The notes beneath the pieces were generated by a model. It saw nothing but the letters and a program-made list of their open reading frames with translations. It made no database searches and was not told the origin of the DNA. Shown here piece after piece: positions 1-5,259 of a stretch of 6,129 bases of DNA. Made by a program: the position numbers and the translations under genes. The DNA comes from an uncultured Enterobacter sp. (GTDB taxonomy: Bacteria; Pseudomonadota; Gammaproteobacteria; Enterobacterales; Enterobacteriaceae), in NCBI GenBank assembly GCA_946477805.1, contig CAMKZP010000240.1, positions 1 to 6,129 on the forward strand, read 5' to 3'. The stretch's first letter is position 1; each line of letters opens with the position of its first letter.

Positions 1-239
1 CGGAAGGAGTCAATGGAGATGCCAAAGACCTGAAGTATCCCATCGCCCAGGAAAAGTGACGTCAGCAGAATAATGGCAACCGACATGTTTGCCGTCAGGT
101 TAGTTTTGTTTCTGGCCGCTGCCGTCTGGTAGCTGGTCATACTAATGAAGACAGGAATGATCCCTACCGGGTTGACCAGCGCAAACAGGCCGATAAAAAA
201 CTTAAAGTAGGTTGGGAAATCAAAAAGCGTTTGAATCAC
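1..239 (-). CDS. ychE: YchE, MarC-family inner-membrane protein (partial, 5' end only)
   Basis: The first 79 codons of a UPF0056/MarC-family integral membrane protein; the family is about 215 residues long, so roughly two thirds lies beyond the left edge. Translation begins at a GTG (239-237) with a GGAG ribosome site at 249-246, six bases upstream. The peptide opens VIQTLFDFPTYFKF and has two hydrophobic segments, about residues 12-34 and 52-74. The first contains ALVNPVGIIPVF, with the NPxG motif typical of MarC proteins. The protein should sit in the inner membrane with about six helices. Automatic annotation often calls the family NAAT transporters, but the substrate of YchE is not established. 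It is divergent from adhE, as in E. coli. The identification is firm from sequence and neighbourhood; the function is not known. Confidence 0.93.
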   Translation of the reverse strand, partial: MIQTLFDFPTYFKFFIGLFALVNPVGIIPVFISMTSYQTAAARNKTNLTANMSVAIILLTSLFLGDGILQVFGISIDSF

Positions 240-376
240 GTGTAGCTCCGCGAATGAGCAGGGTCAGGGACAGACGTTTCATTTAGGTAAATCCGCGCAG
301 AAGATACGCTTTTTATCCGCATACTTCATCAGAAATCTGTGCTAAACCGCTATCCATTCATCATGTTAAGCATTTG

Positions 377-382
377 TATAAT
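377..382 (+). promoter_or_regulatory. Candidate distal adhE promoter -10 box (TATAAT)
   Basis: A perfect TATAAT hexamer, orientated toward adhE. No good -35 hexamer lies 16-18 bases upstream (sequence around 353-360 is TCCATTCA), so it would need an activator or be weak. If used, transcription would begin near 389-390, giving a leader of about 330 bases. This is a motif match only. Confidence 0.35.
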
Positions 383-451
383 CGACGAGGGTCACACTTG
401 CAAAAGTTACGTAATTAATTAACAGTGGAAAATTATTGGCAAAATCACCCT

Positions 452-467
452 GCTGAATGGTATCAGC
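452..467. promoter_or_regulatory. Cra (FruR)-like operator upstream of adhE
   Basis: The 16-bp imperfect palindrome GCTGAATGGTATCAGC. Its core TGAATGGTATCA matches the Cra consensus TGAAWCSNTTCA at 10 of 12 positions. Cra is known to repress adhE in E. coli, linking ethanol fermentation to glycolytic flux through fructose phosphates. The site lies 11 bases before a TTGACA box, so bound protein could interfere with a promoter there. Motif and context agree; binding is inferred. Confidence 0.55.
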
Positions 468-478
468 TTAGTGGAAAA

Positions 479-484
479 TTGACA
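479..484 (+). promoter_or_regulatory. Candidate proximal adhE promoter -35 box (TTGACA)
   Basis: A perfect TTGACA hexamer pointing at adhE. The best-placed -10 is TACTCA (501-506, spacer 16), which matches TATAAT poorly, so the promoter would be weak or activator-dependent. A further poor -10, TAATCT at 515-520, is too far away to pair with this box. A proximal start in this area would agree roughly with the second E. coli adhE start. Confidence 0.4.
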
Positions 485-500
485 CAGATCATGATTTTCG

Positions 501-516
501 TACTCAGAAGTGAGTA
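501..516. repeat. Perfect 6-bp inverted repeat (TACTCA-GAAG-TGAGTA)
   Basis: TACTCA (501-506) and TGAGTA (511-516) are exact reverse complements around a GAAG centre. It overlaps the only -10 candidate for the TTGACA box, so it may be an operator; if transcribed from upstream it would form a small tetraloop hairpin. No regulator is assigned. Confidence 0.5.
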
Positions 517-556
517 ATCTTGGTTACACCCTAGAGGAGGAACCTATCAAAAAAGG

Positions 557-720
557 ATGATGCTTAGGTAAGGCTCTTTTAGTAAATTAGTGCGCAGGAG
601 CGGTAAGTAACCCGTTGTTTTATTGTGTGTTACGCAAGTACTAGTGGCTCTGACTATACTGATTCTCGTATTGAGCGCTGGTTTACTAATAGAGTTTAAA
701 CATTATCAGGAGAGCATTAT
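557..720 (+). promoter_or_regulatory. adhE 5' leader: long-range RNA stem occluding the start site
   Basis: Positions 571-597 pair with 671-697 over 27 aligned positions: 19 Watson-Crick pairs, 6 G-U pairs and 2 mismatches (578/690 and 594/674). A second helix, 557-565 with 712-720, has nine contiguous pairs (two G-U) and covers the 3' edge of the ribosome site and the first two bases of the adhE ATG. Extra short pairings (598-600 with 665-667; 606-609 with 657-660) can extend the arm. A double-stranded segment of over two helical turns is the kind of substrate RNase III cuts. E. coli adhE translation is known to need RNase III processing of its leader, so this is the probable structural basis. 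The pairing was worked out by hand; in-cell folding is inferred. Confidence 0.7.
708..714 (+). promoter_or_regulatory. adhE ribosome binding site
   Basis: AGGAGAG, with AGGAG (708-712) six bases before the ATG at 719. This decides the start: the same frame stays open upstream to a TTG at 623, but that codon has no ribosome site at usable distance (nearest AGGAG ends at 600, 22 bases away), and the family N-terminus is MAVTN. Confidence 0.9.
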
Positions 721-3397
721 GGCTGTTACTAATATCGCTGAACTGAACGCACTCGTCGAGCGCGTGAAAAAAGCCCAGCGTGAATATGCCAATTTCACTC
801 AAGAACAGGTTGATAAAATCTTCCGCGCTGCCGCTCTGGCTGCCGCAGATGCTCGAATCCCTCTCGCTAAAATGGCCGTTGCCGAATCCGGCATGGGTAT
901 CGTAGAAGACAAAGTGATCAAAAACCACTTCGCTTCTGAGTATATCTACAACGCCTATAAAGATGAGAAAACCTGTGGCGTGCTGTCAGAAGACGACACG
1001 TTCGGTACCATCACTATTGCAGAACCCATCGGCATTATTTGCGGTATCGTTCCAACCACCAACCCAACGTCTACTGCCATCTTTAAATCGCTGATCAGCC
1101 TGAAAACCCGTAACGCAATTATCTTCTCCCCGCACCCACGTGCGAAAGATGCTACTAACAAAGCGGCTGATATCGTCCTGCAGGCGGCAATTGCCGCTGG
1201 CGCACCGAAAGATTTGATCGGCTGGATCGACCAACCGTCTGTTGAACTGTCCAACGCCCTGATGCACCACCCGGACATTAACCTGATCCTGGCGACCGGT
1301 GGTCCTGGTATGGTTAAAGCCGCGTACAGCTCCGGTAAACCGGCTATCGGCGTAGGTGCAGGTAACACCCCTGTCGTCATCGACGAAACCGCTGACATTA
1401 AACGCGCGGTGGCTTCTGTTCTGATGTCCAAAACCTTCGACAACGGCGTTATCTGTGCGTCCGAGCAGTCTGTTGTGGTTGTTGACTCCGTGTACGATGC
1501 CGTTCGCGAACGTTTCGCCAGCCACGGCGGCTACCTGCTGCAGGGTCAAGAGCTGAAAGCCGTTCAGGACATCATCCTGAAAAATGGCGCGCTGAATGCC
1601 GCTATCGTTGGCCAGCCGGCTTACAAAATTGCTGAACTCGCCGGTTTCACCGTGCCAGCAACCACCAAAATCCTGATCGGTGAAGTTACCGTTGTTGACG
1701 AAAGCGAGCCGTTTGCGCACGAAAAACTGTCGCCAACGCTGGCAATGTACCGCGCGAAAGATTTCGACGATGCGGTAGAAAAAGCGGAGAAACTGGTGGC
1801 GATGGGCGGTATCGGTCACACCTCTTGCCTGTATACCGACCAGGATAACCAGCCAGAACGTGTCGCTCACTTCGGTCAGATGATGAAAACGGCCCGTATC
1901 CTGATCAACACCCCGGCCTCTCAGGGTGGTATCGGTGACCTGTACAACTTTAAACTCGCACCTTCCCTGACTCTGGGTTGTGGTTCCTGGGGTGGTAACT
2001 CCATCTCTGAAAACGTTGGTCCAAAACACCTGATCAACAAGAAAACCGTTGCTAAGCGAGCTGAAAACATGTTGTGGCATAAACTTCCTAAGTCTATCTA
2101 CTTCCGCCGCGGTTCTCTGCCAATCGCTCTGGATGAAGTGATCACCGATGGCCACAAACGTGCGCTCATCGTGACTGACCGTTTCCTGTTCAACAACGGT
2201 TACGCAGACCAGATCACCTCTGTACTGAAAGCCTCCGGCGTCGAAACTGAAGTGTTCTTTGAAGTGGAAGCTGACCCAACGCTGAGCGTTGTGCGCAAAG
2301 GTGCGGAACTGGCGAACTCCTTCAAACCAGATGTCATCATCGCCCTGGGTGGCGGTTCCCCAATGGATGCCGCGAAAATCATGTGGGTGATGTATGAGCA
2401 CCCAGAAACCCACTTCGAAGAGCTGGCGCTGCGCTTTATGGATATCCGTAAACGTATCTACAAGTTCCCGAAAATGGGCGTAAAAGCGAAAATGATCGCG
2501 GTGACCACCACTTCCGGTACCGGTTCAGAAGTCACGCCGTTTGCGGTTGTGACTGACGATGCGACCGGCCAGAAATACCCGCTGGCGGATTACGCGCTGA
2601 CGCCGGACATGGCTATCGTTGACGCCAACCTGGTGATGGATATGCCGAAATCACTGTGTGCGTTCGGTGGTCTGGATGCCGTGACTCACGCTCTGGAAGC
2701 CTATGTTTCCGTACTGGCTTCTGAGTTCTCTGACGGCCAGGCGCTGCAGGCTCTAAAACTGCTGAAAGAGAACCTGCCAGCCTCGTATAACGAAGGATCT
2801 AAAAACCCGGTAGCGCGTGAGCGAGTACACAGTGCAGCCACCATCGCGGGCATCGCGTTTGCGAACGCCTTCCTGGGTGTTTGTCACTCAATGGCACACA
2901 AGCTGGGCTCACAGTTCCACATTCCTCACGGTCTGGCGAACGCCCTGCTGATCAGCAACGTTATTCGCTATAACGCCAACGACAACCCAACCAAGCAGAC
3001 TGCATTCAGCCAGTATGACCGCCCACAAGCGCGTCGCCGCTATGCTGAAATTGCCGATCACCTGGGTCTGAGCGCACCGGGCGACCGTACTGCTGCGAAG
3101 ATTGAGAAGCTGCTGGCGTGGCTGGACAGCATCAAAGCTGAACTGGGTATTCCTAAATCTATCCGTGAAGCAGGCGTTCAGGAAGCTGACTTCCTTGCTC
3201 ACGTCGATAAGCTGTCTGAAGATGCCTTCGATGACCAGTGTACCGGTGCTAACCCGCGCTACCCGCTGATCTCCGAGCTGAAACAGATCCTGCTGGATAC
3301 CTACTACGGTCGCGAGTTTAACGAAGGCGGCGTTGCAGCTGCTAAGGTTGAAGCTCCGGTTGTGAAAGCTGACAAAAAAGCGAAGAAAAGCGCCTGA
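719..3397 (+). CDS. adhE: AdhE, bifunctional acetaldehyde-CoA / alcohol dehydrogenase
   Basis: An 892-residue cytoplasmic fermentation enzyme (E. coli AdhE has 891). It reduces acetyl-CoA to acetaldehyde and then ethanol, using two NADH, and assembles into helical filaments called spirosomes. Residues 1 to about 440 form the CoA-acylating aldehyde dehydrogenase domain with the catalytic Cys246 in DNGVICASEQ. Residues from about 450 form the iron-dependent alcohol dehydrogenase domain: the nucleotide-binding GGGSPMD is at 544-550 and the four iron ligands Asp653, His657, His723 and His737 are all present. Positions 267 (Ala) and 568 (Glu), where E. coli mutants gain aerobic activity, are wild type. 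The lysine-rich tail (AKVEAPVVKADKKAKKSA) is usual. Start is fixed by AGGAG and homology. Expression is probably limited by the structured leader and by Cra. The gene is intact. Confidence 0.98.
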   Translation: MAVTNIAELNALVERVKKAQREYANFTQEQVDKIFRAAALAAADARIPLAKMAVAESGMGIVEDKVIKNHFASEYIYNAYKDEKTCGVLSEDDTFGTITIAEPIGIICGIVPTTNPTSTAIFKSLISLKTRNAIIFSPHPRAKDATNKAADIVLQAAIAAGAPKDLIGWIDQPSVELSNALMHHPDINLILATGGPGMVKAAYSSGKPAIGVGAGNTPVVIDETADIKRAVASVLMSKTFDNGVICASEQSVVVVDSVYDAVRERFASHGGYLLQGQELKAVQDIILKNGALNAAIVGQPAYKIAELAGFTVPATTKILIGEVTVVDESEPFAHEKLSPTLAMYRAKDFDDAVEKAEKLVAMGGIGHTSCLYTDQDNQPERVAHFGQMMKTARILINTPASQGGIGDLYNFKLAPSLTLGCGSWGGNSISENVGPKHLINKKTVAKRAENMLWHKLPKSIYFRRGSLPIALDEVITDGHKRALIVTDRFLFNNGYADQITSVLKASGVETEVFFEVEADPTLSVVRKGAELANSFKPDVIIALGGGSPMDAAKIMWVMYEHPETHFEELALRFMDIRKRIYKFPKMGVKAKMIAVTTTSGTGSEVTPFAVVTDDATGQKYPLADYALTPDMAIVDANLVMDMPKSLCAFGGLDAVTHALEAYVSVLASEFSDGQALQALKLLKENLPASYNEGSKNPVARERVHSAATIAGIAFANAFLGVCHSMAHKLGSQFHIPHGLANALLISNVIRYNANDNPTKQTAFSQYDRPQARRRYAEIADHLGLSAPGDRTAAKIEKLLAWLDSIKAELGIPKSIREAGVQEADFLAHVDKLSEDAFDDQCTGANPRYPLISELKQILLDTYYGREFNEGGVAAAKVEAPVVKADKKAKKSA

Positions 3398-3412
3398 TTG
3401 ACAGCCTGATAT

Positions 3413-3440
3413 AAAAAACCCGCCAGCGGCGGGTTTTTTT
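3413..3440. terminator. Bidirectional rho-independent terminator between adhE and tdk
   Basis: CCCGCC (3419-3424), loop AGC, GGCGGG (3428-3433), followed by seven T and preceded by six A. The A and T tracts extend the stem and let it work on both strands, ending adhE (stop at 3395-3397) and the converging tdk (stop at 3474-3472). Confidence 0.93.
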
Positions 3441-3471
3441 ATGTCTGTGCTTCAGAAAATTGTTTTGTGCA

Positions 3472-4086
3472 TTATTTGCGGTTATCGGTCTGAATAGCCG
3501 TCAACGAACCGACAACCAGCGCTTCTTTATAATGCTTGCGGCAAACCGATACATAGCGCTCATTGCCCCCTATCACCACCTGTTCGCCATCGGCATAGGG
3601 TTTTCCTGAGCGATCGAGACGAAGCACCATACTGGCTTTACGGCCGCAAAAACAGATGGTCTTAAGTTCAACAAGCTTATCCGACCACGCAAGCAGGTAC
3701 TGGCTGCCGGGAAACAACTCGCCGCGGAAGTCCGTTCGCAGGCCATAGCAGAGAACGGGAATATCCAGCTCGTCAACGACGTCAGAAAGCGCGTGAACCT
3801 GTTCACGTGTCAGAAACTGGCTTTCGTCTATTAACACACAGTGGATGGGCTTCAGGGCATGCTCAGCGCGGATATCTTCGAACAGGTCAGTTTCCGGGTT
3901 ATACAGCCGCGCGGGAGACGAGAGGCCTATTCTCGAACTCACCTTCCCTGCACCAAACCGATCGTCGATTTCAGCCGTGTAAACGAGGCTACGCATACCG
4001 CGTTCCTGATAATTGTATGAGGATTGCAGTAACGCCGTCGATTTCCCTGCATTCATTGCCGAATAGTAGAAATAAAGTTGTGCCAT
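3472..4086 (-). CDS. tdk: Thymidine kinase (type II)
   Basis: A 204-residue thymidine/deoxyuridine kinase of the pyrimidine salvage pathway, transferring the ATP gamma-phosphate to thymidine in the cytoplasm. E. coli Tdk has 205 residues. The P-loop SAMNAGKST lies at residues 9-17; the acid motif IDESQF contains Glu88, the expected general base; YGLRTDFRGE is at 114-123. The zinc ribbon is formed by CFCGRK (Cys145, Cys147) and VCRKH (Cys182, His185). The reading frame continues 28 codons upstream to 4170, but the start is placed at the ATG of MAQLYFYYSA because that is the family N-terminus. No strong Shine-Dalgarno precedes it (GGG about 15 bases upstream only), so translation may be modest. 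It converges on adhE and is divergent from hns. Confidence 0.97.
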   Translation of the reverse strand: MAQLYFYYSAMNAGKSTALLQSSYNYQERGMRSLVYTAEIDDRFGAGKVSSRIGLSSPARLYNPETDLFEDIRAEHALKPIHCVLIDESQFLTREQVHALSDVVDELDIPVLCYGLRTDFRGELFPGSQYLLAWSDKLVELKTICFCGRKASMVLRLDRSGKPYADGEQVVIGGNERYVSVCRKHYKEALVVGSLTAIQTDNRK

Positions 4087-4129
4087 TGGCCGAAGAACCC
4101 TAATCAATGTGTAATATTCCCGATGAATC

Positions 4130-4138
4130 ATTGTACCA
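4130..4138 (-). promoter_or_regulatory. Probable tdk promoter (extended -10)
   Basis: On the minus strand the sequence reads TGG-TACAAT, an extended -10 element with five of six bases matching TATAAT. The -35 region (about 4153-4158, GCTGAT) is poor, as is common for extended -10 promoters. Transcription would start near 4124, giving a leader of about 37 bases. Confidence 0.5.
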
Positions 4139-4232
4139 TATTTTGTCCCGCTATCAGCGATACGCCGCACAGACTCTGTGGTCAGAAGTACTATACCCTT
4201 CAGGAGATCCTCAAAAATAATCCCTTAAAACA

Positions 4233-4246
4233 GAGAGTAAACTCTC
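4233..4246. repeat. Short perfect inverted repeat GAGAGT-AA-ACTCTC
   Basis: Six-base perfect arms around AA, about 100 bp upstream of the probable tdk start. It could be a protein-binding site or chance; no regulator is recognised. Confidence 0.4.
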
Positions 4247-4403
4247 GCTGGTCGATGAATAAGGTAATTGGGCTGCCAAAGATAACACTGCCTTTTATAG
4301 TGGTATCATCCTTCACTAAAATTCACTGTTTATTAACTATTCTGGCGCTGACCGCGCGTTCACTGAGTAATACAAAAGGCTGATATTTATCCGACGCAAC
4401 TAT

Positions 4404-4419
4404 AATTCCTGAGGGAATT
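4404..4419. repeat. Inverted repeat AATTCC-TGAG-GGAATT overlapping a TATAAT box
   Basis: Perfect 6-bp arms around TGAG. The left arm overlaps TATAAT (4401-4406, plus strand), which could be a -10 box facing hns, though no good -35 lies 16-18 bases upstream. It lies about 160 bp before the main hns promoter. Operator-like, unassigned. Confidence 0.4.
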
Positions 4420-4564
4420 GTCACAAAAACAAACATACATTGAGCAGGTTTTTGCCGTTTCGCGTGTTATGGTTCAGGAAAGACAGGCGGGGAAATTTAA
4501 GTTAGCGTAATTAATAATAGCGGTGACTACCGAGTATTTTTTGAATTCCTTACATTCCCAGCTA

Positions 4565-4593
4565 TTGCACAACTGAATTTATCGCTCTATTAT
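4565..4593 (+). promoter_or_regulatory. hns promoter
   Basis: TTGCAC (4565-4570) and TATTAT (4588-4593) are separated by exactly 17 bases. Predicted transcription start is about 4600-4601, giving a leader of about 37 bases, the length known for E. coli hns. The leader is AC-rich and carries only a weak ribosome site (GAG at 4626-4628). Confidence 0.85.
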
Positions 4594-4637
4594 TAGGACA
4601 ACAAACCACCCCCCATTATAAGTTTGAGATTACTACA

Positions 4638-5051
4638 ATGAGCGAAGCACTTAAAATTCTGAACAACATCCGTACTCTTCGTGCGCAGGCAAGAGAATGC
4701 ACCCTCGAAACGCTTGAAGAAATGCTGGAAAAATTAGAAGTTGTCGTTAACGAGCGTCGTGAAGAAGAAAGCGCAGCTGCTGCTGAAATCGAAGAACGCA
4801 CTCGTAAACTGCAGCAATACCGCGAAATGCTGATTGCCGATGGTATCGATCCAAACGAATTGCTGAACAGCATGGCTGCAGCTAAAACCGGCACCAAAGC
4901 AAAACGCGCTGCGCGTCCAGCTAAATATAGCTACATCGATGAGAATGGCGAAGAGAAAACCTGGACCGGCCAGGGTCGTACTCCTGCTGTTATCAAGAAA
5001 GCAATGGATGAGCAGGGCAAACAGCTGGATGACTTCCTGATTAAGGATTAA
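4638..5051 (+). CDS. hns: H-NS, nucleoid-associated DNA-binding silencer
   Basis: A 137-residue global silencer that binds AT-rich, curved DNA and oligomerises into bridging or stiffening filaments; it represses acquired genes and many stress and virulence loci. Length equals the E. coli protein. Residues 1-46 (MSEALKILNN onward) form the first dimerisation helices, about 57-80 the second dimerisation site, about 81-90 the basic linker (AAKTGTKAKR) and 91-137 the DNA-binding domain. The AT-hook-like minor-groove motif TWTGQGRTP is intact with Gln112-Gly113-Arg114. Differences from E. coli are conservative and cluster in the linker and the last residues. ATG is fixed by homology and the known leader. 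It is monocistronic: own promoter and terminator. Autorepression is known in the family. Confidence 0.98.
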   Translation: MSEALKILNNIRTLRAQARECTLETLEEMLEKLEVVVNERREEESAAAAEIEERTRKLQQYREMLIADGIDPNELLNSMAAAKTGTKAKRAARPAKYSYIDENGEEKTWTGQGRTPAVIKKAMDEQGKQLDDFLIKD

Positions 5052-5066
5052 TCTGGATGCATTCCG

Positions 5067-5094
5067 AAAAATCCCGCTTAATGCGGGATTTTTT
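5067..5094 (+). terminator. hns rho-independent terminator
   Basis: ATCCCGC (5071-5077), loop TTAAT, GCGGGAT (5083-5089), then a T run to 5094; an A run at 5067-5071 pairs with it. It begins 16 bases after the hns stop. The A-tract means it could also stop minus-strand readthrough from galU. Confidence 0.92.
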
Positions 5095-5211
5095 ATGCCC
5101 GTAATTTGCCAGGCACACTCTTTTACACTCTGTCATGTGCGATAACAGACTATTTAATGTCCCTGACAATTGCACAGCCAGCATCAGGCTGGCCGTTATG
5201 GGCATAAAAAA
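5089..5211. repeat. Long inverted repeat linking the hns and galU terminators
   Basis: Positions 5089-5105 (T run then ATGCCCGTAAT) are complementary to 5195-5211 (GTTATGGGCAT then A run) over 17 positions, with two G-U pairs as plus-strand RNA. The arms enclose 89 bp, which include a perfect small hairpin: GCCAGC (5177-5182), loop ATCAG, GCTGGC (5188-5193). Only readthrough transcripts would contain both arms. I see no gene in 5052-5259; the open frame on the minus strand (5041-5229) runs through both terminators and is not credible. Confidence 0.6.
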
Positions 5212-5235
5212 ACCGGTGGGCATCGCCACACCGGT
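5206..5235 (-). terminator. galU rho-independent terminator
   Basis: On the minus strand: ACCGGTG, then GGC-GAT-GCC with one unpaired T, then CACCGGT followed by a run of T (plus-strand A run 5206-5212). It starts about 25 bases after the galU stop codon. Confidence 0.9.
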
Positions 5236-5259
5236 CTCGTTTAGCTGAATATCAGACTT

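Larger units (their letters stand above)
240..718. promoter_or_regulatory. ychE-adhE divergent control region
   Basis: A 479-bp gene-free region between divergent ychE and adhE. Its adhE-proximal half contains, in order: a TATAAT box, a short direct repeat in two copies, a Cra-like palindrome, a TTGACA box, a perfect hairpin-type inverted repeat, an orphan strong Shine-Dalgarno sequence, a four-codon minigene and a large foldable leader. E. coli adhE is known to be controlled by Cra, Fis, NarL and the NADH/NAD+ state, and I recall two transcription starts about 290 and 190 bases before the start codon; those distances would fall near 427 and 531 here. I see no convincing ychE promoter on the minus strand. 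Confidence 0.75.
4087..4637. other. tdk-hns intergenic region
   Basis: A 551-bp AT-rich region between divergent tdk and hns with no credible gene. It holds the tdk promoter, two small perfect inverted repeats (4233-4246 and 4404-4419), several A/T tracts (for example 4423-4434 and 4536-4547) and the hns promoter. AT-rich, probably bent DNA upstream of hns fits known autoregulation by H-NS and activation by Fis in E. coli, but I cannot define individual binding sites. An open frame at 4078-4383 on the plus strand has no ribosome site and unconvincing composition. Confidence 0.7.

Noticed and set aside
986..2413. A 475-codon open frame on the minus strand inside adhE
   Set aside because: It lies wholly antisense to an intact, strongly conserved enzyme gene. 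Its translation is low-complexity-like and rich in Gly, Phe, Arg and Val without a domain I recognise, which is typical of a frame held open by codon bias in a highly expressed gene.
3807..4103. A 98-codon plus-strand frame inside tdk
   Set aside because: Antisense to the conserved catalytic part of thymidine kinase and without its own ribosome site.
4087..4170. A longer tdk start at 4170
   Set aside because: The 28 extra codons are absent from the family, cross the probable tdk promoter and lack a good ribosome site; the MAQLYFYYSA start is the conserved one.
4078..4383. A 101-codon plus-strand frame in the tdk-hns region
   Set aside because: It overlaps the tdk start antisense, has no ribosome site and no recognisable family features, and sits in promoter DNA.
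4521..4547. CGGT-GACT-ACCG followed by a T run as a terminator upstream of hns
   Set aside because: The stem is only four base pairs, and three other bases separate it from the T run; too weak to support a terminator.
5041..5229. A 62-codon minus-strand frame between galU and hns
   Set aside because: It would be read through both rho-independent terminators and its composition reflects the hairpins.
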